DNA from: Saturnia japonica
Lineage: Eukaryota > Arthropoda > Insecta > Lepidoptera > Saturniidae
Direction of reading: 5' to 3'
Length of the DNA: 64,000 nucleotides
NCBI GenBank assembly: GCA_033032175.1
Contig: CM065309.1
Coordinates: forward strand, 1,116,001 to 1,180,000
Positions 9,285 to 18,725 of this stretch are shown piece after piece. The notes under the pieces are model-generated. The model saw nothing but the letters and a program-made list of their open reading frames with translations. It made no database searches and was not told the DNA's origin. The stretch's first letter is position 1, and each line of letters starts with the position of its first letter. A program made the translations under genes and the position numbers.

Positions 9285-10105
9285 CTCAAACATGCATGGA
9301 AATATTGTCATTATTTTCGAAAAAAGAACACGCGAAGTAACGAATTTACGTACAAAGAAAATAAAATCGTTTTTTGAATTTGGAAGATTACAACGCTCCA
9401 GCAATGTTCTATGAAACGGCGTGCTGGGGTTATTTAATTACTCTTTGATTATACTATTTCAATTTCTTTATTTTCTCGATAACAGTTCTAATTTGATAGT
9501 TGTAGTGTTCTGACCAAATAAGTAATGACATCGATCGCATATATTTATTATATTTTGAACAAACAGATTTTGATTAAAATAAATAAATAAAGATTACCTG
9601 GCGTTATAATTATTTCGTTTCATTGTCGAGTACCTACCTACCTACCTACCTAGTACCTACTTATTTCACAACAACTTCGAAAATTTTGAAGAATTTGGCA
9701 TTATCAATCAAGAATTAATACGTGTAACATCTTGTAATGAAATATAATATTAGTTAATAAATTTGTACAAAAGTATCCGGCAGTAGTTTAGTTTCTGACA
9801 GTTTGTAAAAAAATATCGGGTCTGTTATCGTGTTACGTTTATCGATATAGCTCCATCCCTATCAGTTTCTCCGACTCTGGTATAACCTTGTACGTGTGTA
9901 AACGTCATATTTTTATGAAATAATACATACATAATGTAAAAAAGACGCTCGTTCAAGTTTTCACAGGAGCTGTCATCGAAAAAATAAAGAAATGGAAATG
10001 GTATCGATCTCTTTTATCATTCTTGGCATGTCCGTAAATTCAATACTTCGCGTGTTCTTTTTTCCAAAATAATAACAATATTTTCATGCATGTGCGAGGA
10101 AAGTA
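9285..10105. repeat. Imperfect inverted repeat flanking a MITE
   Basis: The left arm at about 9285-9362 and the right arm at about 10025-10105 are inverted copies of each other with scattered mismatches. Shared cores include CATGCATG, AAAGAACACGCGAAGTA and GAATTTACG. The 548-bp element at 9454-10001 sits between them. The arms could be the ends of an older DNA transposon into which the MITE inserted, or two inverted copies of one repeat. Confidence 0.55.
9454..10001 (-). mobile_element. Non-autonomous Tc1/mariner-type element (MITE), 548 bp
   Basis: The terminal inverted repeats are about 30 bases (left CTATTTCAATTTCTTTATTT; right end complementary to CCATTTCCATTTCTTTATTT) and are flanked by TA on both sides (9452-9453 and 10002-10003). 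Nearly all of its interior matches, in inverse orientation, the outer parts of the element at 53724-54958. The transposase region of that element is missing here, so this is an internal-deletion derivative. A CTAC microsatellite lies at 9632-9652. It depends on transposase supplied elsewhere. Confidence 0.8.
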
Positions 10106-10497
10106 ATTTTATGTTAAATACAACATAGTTGTACTACGTTTAATATAACAGAACAATGAATGTACGAATACTTTATTAGACTTTTAGTTTGTACACTGGC
10201 TAACTTAATGCTTTAATGCATTCTCTATCAGCCAACCAGCGGTAATTTGGAAAAAATATTAAATCAAATTAAAAATAAATCTAAAAATAAAACAAACATG
10301 AGCAAACACACAAATATAAGAACTGAAAAGTATAAAATTTAATAATAAAAACATATTTTAATATTTTTATTTTTAAATATGTTTTATATATGAATTTTTA
10401 ATACAATAAAATATTGAAATCATAGTACAGGGTAGAAATAAATAATAAAAATACTATTAATTAACTAAATTAGCCCCAAAAAATTAATCGTGATAGT
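10106..10497. other. AT-rich spacer upstream of the BEL element
   Basis: Very AT-rich sequence with no coding frame. Its last five bases (10498-10502, GGAGG) form the left target duplication of the BEL/Pao insertion. Confidence 0.5.
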
Positions 10498-10502
10498 GGA
10501 GG

Positions 10503-11696
10503 TGTTAGCAACGCATAAGCCTAAGCGTAATGATATAAGAATAACATTTGTAAATATAAGTTGTAAGGATGAATAATTTGCACAAACGATCAATAATTAG
10601 ATGTTTCTAATGTTTTGAATATGTTACTATAGCGTGTAGGTATGTAAGAACAACATATAAGTCATGAAAATGTGCGTAATCTAATAAAAATAATCACTTA
10701 AAGTACTAAAATCATATATTGTCAATAATTCATATTTTGTAGAAGTTATACGTAATGTTTTGTGTTATATAAGTAAAATAGCCTTCTGTATGTGTTTTAT
10801 AATGTTTGTAAGCTCAAATAGTGCGTATGTAACGAGTCGCAAGACGTTTTAAGGTTGCAATGTTTAATGCTTTATATCTCCCGTGTTTATTATTAACTTA
10901 TAATGTTAAAGTTAGTGTTTTTGAATAGGTATTTGTGTCTACATTGATGTGAAATAGTTTTTATTGTAATTGAATAACTGTAATTAGAGATATTAACAAT
11001 TTATTGTATTCTGTATACAAGTAATAATAATAATAGACAGAGACAGCAATATTGCAACCACTGCGCATTACCGCGGTTAACGGACCACACCCAAGTTTGG
11101 TGATGAGCAGTACGGATAGAGACGCCATCGTCCGTCTCGCTCTCCGGCAAACCATATAAAAGGCGTTCTGCCGGGGCAAACGAGCGCACACGGGTACCAC
11201 AAATTGAAGAATCAAGACTCAAGACTCAAGACTCAAGAAACTGGAAGTAACCGTACCCAGAAGATATAGTATTAACAAAGTGTATTGTCTTGAAGAATAC
11301 AGCAAATTTTATTGTGGTGCCTGTGTGTCATTTCTTCGCATCTTCACTAAGTTCAACCCGCCAGCGACCCAGTCCATTCCGCTCCGTGCTACGTCATCGC
11401 CGCGCCTACCAGCAGGCACCTCACTGCGTGTGTGTACCTTGATGTTTCGCCCTCTTCACGCCTAGTAGTTTCGGGTGTGAACAGGGTTGGTCGCACGTAG
11501 TGAGAGGGGCTCGCACGCACTGGTTTCCAGACAGCTGGTTACCGTAGCGTGTTATCCGCCGTCGGTTATATACAGAGTACGAGGGAATCGTTTCCGTCGC
11601 GTTCGCGCCCTCGGTGCGCGGTCCCGCTCTGTATAGATTGACGTAGCACATTGTATAATAGGCGGCCGGCTCCGCTTCGGGTCCGCGCTCATTTTA
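10503..11696 (+). repeat. 5' LTR of the BEL/Pao element (1194 bp)
   Basis: It begins TGTTAGCAACG and ends CATTTTA. The first 600 bases are AT-rich (U3-like) and the rest GC-rich. A TATA box lies at 11155-11160. A 7-base repeat (TCAAGAC, about four units) lies at 11212-11238, just downstream of the expected transcription start. Small open frames inside the LTR occur identically in both LTRs and show no protein-like features. Confidence 0.96.
11155..11160 (+). promoter_or_regulatory. TATA box of the retrotransposon LTR promoter
   Basis: TATAAA lies in the context CCATATAAAAGGCG, at the point in the LTR where composition switches from AT-rich to GC-rich. Transcription would then start near 11180-11190. 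The same site occurs in the 3' LTR at 18004-18009. Inferred from sequence only. Confidence 0.6.
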
Positions 11697-11700
11697 GTTT

Positions 11701-11718
11701 TGGTCCTTCGAATAGCCG
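11701..11718 (+). promoter_or_regulatory. Putative tRNA primer binding site
   Basis: TGGTCCTTCGAATAGCCG starts four bases after the 5' LTR. The TGG start is complementary to a tRNA CCA end. I did not identify the primer tRNA. It ends 18 bases before the gag-pol ATG. Confidence 0.6.
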
Positions 11719-11736
11719 GATTGGGTCCAGTGAACA

Positions 11737-14700
11737 GTGAAAATGCCTACAGTACGGTCGCCTACGTCGAGTCGCAAGGACGACAGTGAAACCACGACCA
11801 CAGATTGGTCGTTGAACACGCCGACAGAAACAAGTTCGGCTACCGCCACGTCCGCCACCACCAGAAAAACAGTACCTTCGACTTCGTCGATCCGCACACG
11901 CGCTGCAACCGCCGCCGCCGCGTCGCAAGACACAAGAACACCAGCACCCAGGAACATTGGAGGGAGCGAGGAGGCCCCACCGTGCGTTCCTACAGTGCCC
12001 GCAGCAAAGGCGTCCAGGGACATTGGAGGGAGAACAGCCCCACCGTGCGTTCCTGCGGCACAGCGCGCCAGGTCGATAAAATCAAGGTCAGTGAGATCGT
12101 CAAAATCCCGTATGGCGGAACTAGAGGCGAGGAAAAAATTGGAAATAGCCAAGTCAGCTGCCGCGCTGGCCGAGATTGAACTGGAAATGGTCCAGTGTCA
12201 ATCTGAAGAGGAGATCGATGACGAAGACATCGAACGCGAAGTGCAATCCACACACATCGAGCAGTGGATAAACCAAAGTGCAACCATCATGGAGAAACAG
12301 GACTGCGAAAAAACACAGGAGGCCTATGTCAAGGTAAGTGACATTGAAAAAATTGCCGATAAAATGGTCACCGCCGTGCAAGCCTCAACACGAGCCGTCG
12401 TACCAGCCGCACCGTCGAAGTATGCCGATCTGCCTAGCTTCAATGGAGCATCGGAAGACTGGTTACCGTTCCTGAGAACATATCGGGATTCTGTCGCACA
12501 ATTTAGCGACACACAGAATATGGCTCGTCTGAGGCACTCCATACACGGCACTGCGAAAGAGAGTGTGCGACAAATGTTATTCACAGCCCATGATCCTGAA
12601 GAAGTCATCGCAACATTGGAGAGGAGGTACGGGAATCCGGAACGTCTCGTCCTGGCCGAATTAGCCGCCATAGAAAAGTTACCTCACATAGGGGAATCTT
12701 GTGACGAGATATGCGCGTTCGCCAGTCGAGTTAGCAACGCCGTCGCCACAATAAGCGCTCTACGGAAACCGGAGTACCTCTGCTCACCGCAGGTAAGTCG
12801 AGACATTGTTCAGAAATTATCACCATCATTGCGGATCAGGTGGTTCGATTATGTCAAGACACACACAGAAGATCCAGTGCTAGTGAACTTGAGAAAATTC
12901 CTTGAAAACGAAGCGGACCTGTGGGCGACGTTCGCGCCAGTGGAAGCACCTGCAAAACGGTTCAACCGGCGTGTGCACACCGCGCGAACCGAAGAGAACA
13001 GAGGCCAACAAACAATATCCAGTGGCAAGAAATATTGTGCAAATTGTGAAAGTCGCGAGCACTGGATAACTGAATGCAAACAGTTTCGGGAATCGACAAC
13101 CGAAGACAGGTGGGTAATCGTGAAAAATAAAAAATTGTGTTTTATGTGTTTGCGTCAGAAACATTCGAAGAACACTTGTAAAGGGCCGTCTTGCCGTAAG
13201 TGTGGACGGCAGCACCACATAATGTTACACGCAATTCGTCAAGCGGCACAAGCGCCGCCGGAAAAACCCGCGCCGCGACCGCAACCGCAACCACAAACAC
13301 AAACACAGGGCGATAATGAAGAGGCCACTATCAAAACTGTGTACGCCGCCGCGGACGGGAAAGAGGTTTACCTCAAAATGATTCCGGTGGATGTGTTCGG
13401 ACCGGCCGGCTCCGCTCGTGTGCTCGCGCTACTTGATGAGGGGTCAACCGTGTCACTGCTGGACAACGCCGTGGCTCAAGAGATCGGAGCCTCGGGCAAG
13501 GAAGACCTGCTCATCCTAGAGACCGTCGGGGGAAAGCTCGTTGAGAGGAAGGACTCTCAAATAATCGACATCAAAATTAAAGGAGCTCACCGGCGGGACA
13601 AGCGCCTATTGAAAGGAGTCCGGACCGTAACCAACCTGAAGTTGTCGCCGCAACATGTGAGTATAGAAACCATAAACAAGTGTGCGCATCTGAAAAACCG
13701 AAGCGAGCTCGTCTACAGTAAAGAGAGGCCGGCTCTACTCATCGGGCAAGACAACTGGGAGATGATTGTATCAAGAAAGATCATCAAGGGGAAGCCGAAC
13801 CAACCAGTTGCTTCTCTCACCAGTCTGGGATGGGTACTACACGGTTGCTGCGCTACGAGTGACTCTACGCCGGTGAAATTCGTCAACCACGTAAACAACG
13901 TGAGTGAAGAGGCCGACATAGAAAAATTAATCAAGAGCCACTTCGAGCTAGAGTCCATCGGGGTGCAGCAGCGCCGCCCCACCAACGATGCCGATGGGAG
14001 AGCCCTTGAAATCCTCCACAACACCACCAAGAGACGACCCGACGAAAGGTTCGAGTCAGGTCTCTTGTGGAAGAGCGACGAGGAAACCTTGCCGAACAAT
14101 TACGCAATGGCTCGTCATCGTCTGAACGGCATAGAAAAGAAGCTCGAAAAAGATGCCGCACTAAAGGGGGAATATACGAAACAAATTCAGAACCTACTCG
14201 ACAGTGGATATGCCGAGAAGGCACCGACTGAAGCCACACCGGGTAGAACATTCTACTTGCCACACTTTGCCGTGGTGCACCCGCAGAAGAGAAAAACACG
14301 CCTCGTATTTGACGCCGCAGCTAAATACGACGGCAAGTGCTTAAACGACGCGCTGCTCCCGGGACCCGACCTACTGCAGTCGCTGTTCGGAGTCCTGTTG
14401 CGATTCCGGCAGGGGCCGATCGCAGTGGTCGCCGATATTAGAGAAATGTTTCTGCAGATCCGCGTGCGCGAAGAGGATCGCGACAGCCTGCGATTCTTAT
14501 GGCGAGGAGATGACCGGTCGTCGAAGCCGACCGAATACCGAATGGCGTCGGTAATATTCGGGGCCGCGTCATCACCAGCTACCGCCATCTACGTCAAGAA
14601 CCGGAATGCAGAAGATTTCAAAGCGACACACCCGGAAGCGGCCCAAGCGATCGTCCGAAATCACTACATGGATGACTACCTGCAGAGCTTCACATCAAGC

Positions 14701-17367
14701 ACGCAAGCTATAGAAACCGCGAAGGCGGTCCAGGCGATTCATAGGAAGGCGGGATTCGAACTGCGGCAATGGGCGAGCAACGACGCGCAACTACTAAGCA
14801 ACCTGGCAGAAAACGAAACATCCCCACAAGAAATCCACATAGGCGACAACGAGGAAAAAACGCTCGGACTACGCTGGCTAGTCGGAGAGGATTGTTTAGC
14901 GTTCAATAATAACCTCCGAAACACACCGAGTGACGTCATACAAAACCAGAGAGCGCCGACGAAACGCGAAGTCACTAGCGCAGTGATGTCCACCTTCGAC
15001 CCGCTAGGACTGGTCGCGCCTATTCTTATACAGGGAAAGCGGCTAATTCAAACCCTGTGGAGAACCGGAACTGACTGGGATGAGAGCATAGGGGAAGAGG
15101 CTCATCATCAATGGCGCGATTACATCAACAGTTTGTCCACGCTACGCGATATGAAAATTCCACGCTGTCTGACGCCGTCCATGGGAGCGGGGCAGCTGCA
15201 CACCTTTGTGGATGCCAGCGAAACGGCCTATGCAGCGGCATGTTATTGGAGATCGATCGGAAACGGGGTATGTGTCACATTGATTGCCGGGAAAGCTAGA
15301 GTGGCACCGGTCAAACCCGTGACAATACCCAGATTAGAGTTACAGGCTGCACTACTGGGAGCGAGGCTGGCCAACACAATCACTGAAGAACTGGAACTAA
15401 AAACCACGGACAAATTCTACTGGTCAGACTCGAGCACAGTACTGCAGTGGATGAAAGCCGATCCGCGCCGCTTCAAACCGTTCGTGGCCCACAGGTTGGC
15501 AGCCATCGAAGAGATTTCGAAGCCACACGAGTGGAGGTGGGTACCGACACGCGAAAACCCGGCGGACATAGCCACCCGGGGAGTACCAAATGGGTTCAGT
15601 GAAGACTCAAAATGGTTCGTCGGTCCAGATTTTCTTCATCGGCCAGAAGCGGATTGGCCGCAGAAACGCTTGGGAAAGTGCGACCAAGTATTGGATGAAG
15701 AAAAGAAATCTGCGACTGTACTTACCACGCGCACAAGAAACAACGACACACTACCGAGTCCGGAACGCTTTTCAAGTTGGATAAAACTATTGCGAACGGT
15801 GGCGAGAATATTCCAATTTACAGAACTGTGTAGAAAAGGTCGCGTCGTGAACGTCGCGCGCGACAGCGAGTGGAAGCCACATAAGAAAAAAGAAACCAAG
15901 AAAACCGTCCGAACAAAGAAGACTCAAGAAAATACAACGAAGTTTATACCAATACCCGATCGTTGTTTACAGCGGGCCGAACTAGCCCTACTACACCACA
16001 GTCAACTGGATGCATTCGGGGACGAGATGGAATGTTTACGGAAAAACTTACCCATCAAGACAGGTAGCAAACTGAAGAAAATAGACGTCCAACTCGATGA
16101 ACACGGCATCATTCGGTTGCGAGACAGAACACGGAAAATGAACATGAGTAGCGGAAACTTGGCGGTCCTAGACGGGAAACATAAAATCGCTCGCCTACTC
16201 ATCGATCGCTATCATCGAAAATTCTGCCACGCCAACCATGCGACCGTCGTGAACGAGCTGCGACAAACGTACTGGATTCTTGGGCTACGGAATTCTGTGA
16301 AAAAAGTGCTACACGAGTGTCAATGGTGCCGCATCAGGAAAGAGAAGCCACAATTGCCGCCAACGGGAGATCTACCCGCCGAACGGTTGCAACACGGGGC
16401 GCATCCGTTTACGTGCACCGCGGTCGATTATTTCGGCCCTATGCACGTTACCATCGGCCGGCGAAGAGAGAAGCGATGGGGGGCCCTCTTCACCTGTTTA
16501 ACGACGCGCGCGATACACCTTGAATTAGTGCCATCATTAAGTACCAGCTCCATGGTCATGGCGCTACGTCGCATGTCTGCCCGGCGAGGGAACCCGCGGG
16601 TAATGTATAGTGATAATGGCACAAACTTCATTGGTGCAGATCGCGAGCTGCGTGACGAAATGTCGAAATTGAAAAAATCCGAGCTGGCTGAAGCGGCAAG
16701 TCATGAAGGCATCGCCTGGAAGTTCATACCACCCGGCGCGCCACACATGGGAGGCGCCTGGGAACGGATGGTGCGAACCGTCAAAACGGCCTTCTCCGCG
16801 ATCCTGCACGAGAGAAGCCCGCCAGAAGAAGTGCTGCACACCCTGCTCACGGAAGTGGAGCACACCGTCAATTCACGCCCGCTCACTCACCTGAGCGCTA
16901 GCCCGGAAGATGAGGAAGCTTTAACCCCTAACCACTTCCTTATAGGTCGTTCCTGCGGTTCATCGGTCGTCGGAAGCTTCGACGAGCACACACTCATCGG
17001 CCGGGCCGATTGGAAAACATCGCAACGTCTGGCGGACCACTTCTGGAGGAGGTGGCTGCGTGAGTATCTACCAACGCTCATGCCACGGAAGATCAGCGGG
17101 AGAGAGGCTCCACGACCGCAACGAGGCGATATAGTCATCATCGCCGATGCTTCCCTACCACGCAACACCTGGCCGCGAGGCGAAGTCGTCGCCAGCTACC
17201 CCGGCCCAGATGGCAGAACACGTGTGGCGGACGTCCGGACCTCGAAAGGAGGTGTGCTGAGGCGTCCCACGTCGAGACTCATCGTCATCGTGCCTGCAAC
17301 GTCGCGACATCAATTTGGAGTGCACGACGGAGCGTACACTGGGGGGGAGACTGTTAGCGACGCATAA
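11737..17367 (+). CDS. gag-pol: BEL/Pao Gag-Pol polyprotein, 1876 residues, intact
   Basis: One open frame encodes, in order: a low-complexity Ser/Thr/Ala-rich N-terminus; a Gag core of the DUF1759 type (about 225-400, starting near PSFNGASEDWLPFLRTYRDS); Cys/His zinc knuckles (about 434-500: CANCESREHWITEC, then CFMCLRQKH and CRKCGRQHHIMLH); an aspartic protease with active site LLDEGST (D567; Glu in place of the usual Thr/Ser after Asp, a common BEL variant); reverse transcriptase with YMDD at 977-980; RNase H (D1159 in FVDASE); an integrase zinc finger (H1493, H1498, C1528, C1531); and the integrase core with D1564, D1626 and E1676. A BEL-type C-terminal domain follows. Catalytic residues look intact and no frameshift separates gag from pol. 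The ATG has A at -3. The stop codon (17365-17367) lies 14 bases inside the 3' LTR. Confidence 0.97.
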   Translation: MKMPTVRSPTSSRKDDSETTTTDWSLNTPTETSSATATSATTRKTVPSTSSIRTRAATAAAASQDTRTPAPRNIGGSEEAPPCVPTVPAAKASRDIGGRTAPPCVPAAQRARSIKSRSVRSSKSRMAELEARKKLEIAKSAAALAEIELEMVQCQSEEEIDDEDIEREVQSTHIEQWINQSATIMEKQDCEKTQEAYVKVSDIEKIADKMVTAVQASTRAVVPAAPSKYADLPSFNGASEDWLPFLRTYRDSVAQFSDTQNMARLRHSIHGTAKESVRQMLFTAHDPEEVIATLERRYGNPERLVLAELAAIEKLPHIGESCDEICAFASRVSNAVATISALRKPEYLCSPQVSRDIVQKLSPSLRIRWFDYVKTHTEDPVLVNLRKFLENEADLWATFAPVEAPAKRFNRRVHTARTEENRGQQTISSGKKYCANCESREHWITECKQFRESTTEDRWVIVKNKKLCFMCLRQKHSKNTCKGPSCRKCGRQHHIMLHAIRQAAQAPPEKPAPRPQPQPQTQTQGDNEEATIKTVYAAADGKEVYLKMIPVDVFGPAGSARVLALLDEGSTVSLLDNAVAQEIGASGKEDLLILETVGGKLVERKDSQIIDIKIKGAHRRDKRLLKGVRTVTNLKLSPQHVSIETINKCAHLKNRSELVYSKERPALLIGQDNWEMIVSRKIIKGKPNQPVASLTSLGWVLHGCCATSDSTPVKFVNHVNNVSEEADIEKLIKSHFELESIGVQQRRPTNDADGRALEILHNTTKRRPDERFESGLLWKSDEETLPNNYAMARHRLNGIEKKLEKDAALKGEYTKQIQNLLDSGYAEKAPTEATPGRTFYLPHFAVVHPQKRKTRLVFDAAAKYDGKCLNDALLPGPDLLQSLFGVLLRFRQGPIAVVADIREMFLQIRVREEDRDSLRFLWRGDDRSSKPTEYRMASVIFGAASSPATAIYVKNRNAEDFKATHPEAAQAIVRNHYMDDYLQSFTSSTQAIETAKAVQAIHRKAGFELRQWASNDAQLLSNLAENETSPQEIHIGDNEEKTLGLRWLVGEDCLAFNNNLRNTPSDVIQNQRAPTKREVTSAVMSTFDPLGLVAPILIQGKRLIQTLWRTGTDWDESIGEEAHHQWRDYINSLSTLRDMKIPRCLTPSMGAGQLHTFVDASETAYAAACYWRSIGNGVCVTLIAGKARVAPVKPVTIPRLELQAALLGARLANTITEELELKTTDKFYWSDSSTVLQWMKADPRRFKPFVAHRLAAIEEISKPHEWRWVPTRENPADIATRGVPNGFSEDSKWFVGPDFLHRPEADWPQKRLGKCDQVLDEEKKSATVLTTRTRNNDTLPSPERFSSWIKLLRTVARIFQFTELCRKGRVVNVARDSEWKPHKKKETKKTVRTKKTQENTTKFIPIPDRCLQRAELALLHHSQLDAFGDEMECLRKNLPIKTGSKLKKIDVQLDEHGIIRLRDRTRKMNMSSGNLAVLDGKHKIARLLIDRYHRKFCHANHATVVNELRQTYWILGLRNSVKKVLHECQWCRIRKEKPQLPPTGDLPAERLQHGAHPFTCTAVDYFGPMHVTIGRRREKRWGALFTCLTTRAIHLELVPSLSTSSMVMALRRMSARRGNPRVMYSDNGTNFIGADRELRDEMSKLKKSELAEAASHEGIAWKFIPPGAPHMGGAWERMVRTVKTAFSAILHERSPPEEVLHTLLTEVEHTVNSRPLTHLSASPEDEEALTPNHFLIGRSCGSSVVGSFDEHTLIGRADWKTSQRLADHFWRRWLREYLPTLMPRKISGREAPRPQRGDIVIIADASLPRNTWPRGEVVASYPGPDGRTRVADVRTSKGGVLRRPTSRLIVIVPATSRHQFGVHDGAYTGGETVSDA
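17341..17351 (+). promoter_or_regulatory. Polypurine tract for plus-strand priming
   Basis: GGGGGGGAGAC directly precedes the 3' LTR start TGTTAG at 17352. Unusually, the tract is also coding: it lies within the last codons of the gag-pol frame. Confidence 0.75.
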
Positions 17368-18545
17368 GCCTAAGCGTAATGATATAAGAATAACATTTGT
17401 AAATATAAGTTGTAAGGATGAATAATTTGCACAAACGATCAATAATTAGATGTTTCTAATGTTTTGAATATGTTACTATAGCGTGTAGGTATGTAAGAAC
17501 AACATATAAGTCATGAAAATGTGCGTAATCTAATAAAAATAATCACTTAAAGTACTAAAATCATATATTGTCAATAATTCATATTTTGTAGAAGTTATAC
17601 GTAATGTTTTGTGTTATATAAGTAAAATAGCCTTCTGTATGTGTTTTATAATGTTTGTAAGCTCAAATAGTGCGTATGTAACGAGTCGCAAGACGTTTTA
17701 AGGTTGCAATGTTTAATGCTTTATATCTCCCGTGTTTATTATTAACCTATAATGTTAAAGTTAGTGTTTTTGAATAGGTATTTGTGTCTACATTGATGTG
17801 AAATAGTTTTTATTGTAATTGAATAACTGTAATTAGAGATATTAACAATTTATTGTATTCTGTATACAAGTAATAATAATAATAGACAGAGACAGCAATA
17901 TTGCAACCACTGCGCATTACCGCGGTTAACGGACCACACCCAAGTTTGGTGATGAGCAGTACGGATAGAGACGCCATCGTCCGTCTCGCTCTCCGGCAAA
18001 CCATATAAAAGGCGTTCTGCCGGGGCAAACGAGCGCACACGGGTACCACAAATTGAAGAATCAAGACTCAAGACTCAAGACTCAAGAAACTGGAAGTAAC
18101 CGTACCCAGAAGATATAGTATTAACAAAGTGTATTGTCTTGAAGAATACAGCAAATTTTATTGTGGTGCCTGTGTGTCATTTCTTCGCATCTTCACTAAG
18201 TTCAACCCGCCAGCGACCCAGTCCATTCCGCTCCGTGCTACGTCATCGCCGCGCCTACCAGCAGGCACCTCACTGCGTGTGTGTACCTTGATGTTTCGCC
18301 CTCTTCACGCCTAGTAGTTTCGGGTGTGAACAGGGTTGGTCGCACGTAGTGAGAGGGGCTCGCACGCACTGGTTTCCAGACAGCTGGTTACCGTAGCGTG
18401 TTATCCGCCGTCGGTTATATACAGAGTACGAGGGAATCGTTTCCGTCGCGTTCGCGCCCTCGGTGCGCGGTCCCGCTCTGTATAGATTGACGTAGCACAT
18501 TGTATAATAGGCGGCCGGCTCCGCTTCGGGTCCGCGCTCATTTTA
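17352..18545 (+). repeat. 3' LTR of the BEL/Pao element (1194 bp)
   Basis: It is identical to the 5' LTR at the offset of 6849 bases except for two positions noted by eye (17359 and 17747). It provides the gag-pol stop codon. It is followed at once by the GGAGG target duplication. Confidence 0.96.
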
Positions 18546-18550
18546 GGAGG

Positions 18551-18725
18551 GTAAAAATATATATTGACCTTTATTATTTATACAAGTGAAATGGCAAAGA
18601 TGAATATGGTCCACCTGATGGTAAGTGGTTACCGCAGCCTACGGCGTTTACTGGAAGCCCTTCTCACCGCAGGAACACAATACAAGCCTATTTGGCTCCA
18701 ATATTTTGCAGGATTATAATGGTTA
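18551..18725 (+). repeat. Interspersed repeat fragment (family F)
   Basis: The segment containing CACCTGATGGTAAGTGGTTA and CTCACCGCAGGAACACAATA recurs at 45030-45100 and, in inverse orientation, at 22505-22745. The family looks like a LINE 3' end or SINE; it has no coding capacity here. Confidence 0.5.

Larger units (their letters stand above)
10498..18550 (+). mobile_element. Complete BEL/Pao LTR retrotransposon with 5-bp target duplication
   Basis: The element occupies 10503-18545. GGAGG flanks it on both sides (10498-10502 and 18546-18550), a perfect 5-bp target-site duplication as is usual for BEL/Pao. It has two 1194-bp LTRs with only two differences found by eye (A10510/G17359 and T10898/C17747), a primer-binding-site-like TGG start at 11701, one uninterrupted gag-pol frame, and a purine tract abutting the 3' LTR. 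All parts needed for autonomous movement appear present, so it is probably young and possibly active. Its GC content is well above that of the surroundings. Confidence 0.97.

Noticed and set aside
10961..11651. Four small open frames in the 5' LTR, repeated at 17810-18500 in the 3' LTR
   Set aside because: They are identical only because the LTRs are duplicates. They overlap promoter and leader sequence and have no protein-like features.
11689..12671. Long minus-strand frames opposite the start of gag-pol
   Set aside because: These are antisense shadows of the GC-rich coding strand (Ala/Ser/Gly/Arg-rich) with no domain features.
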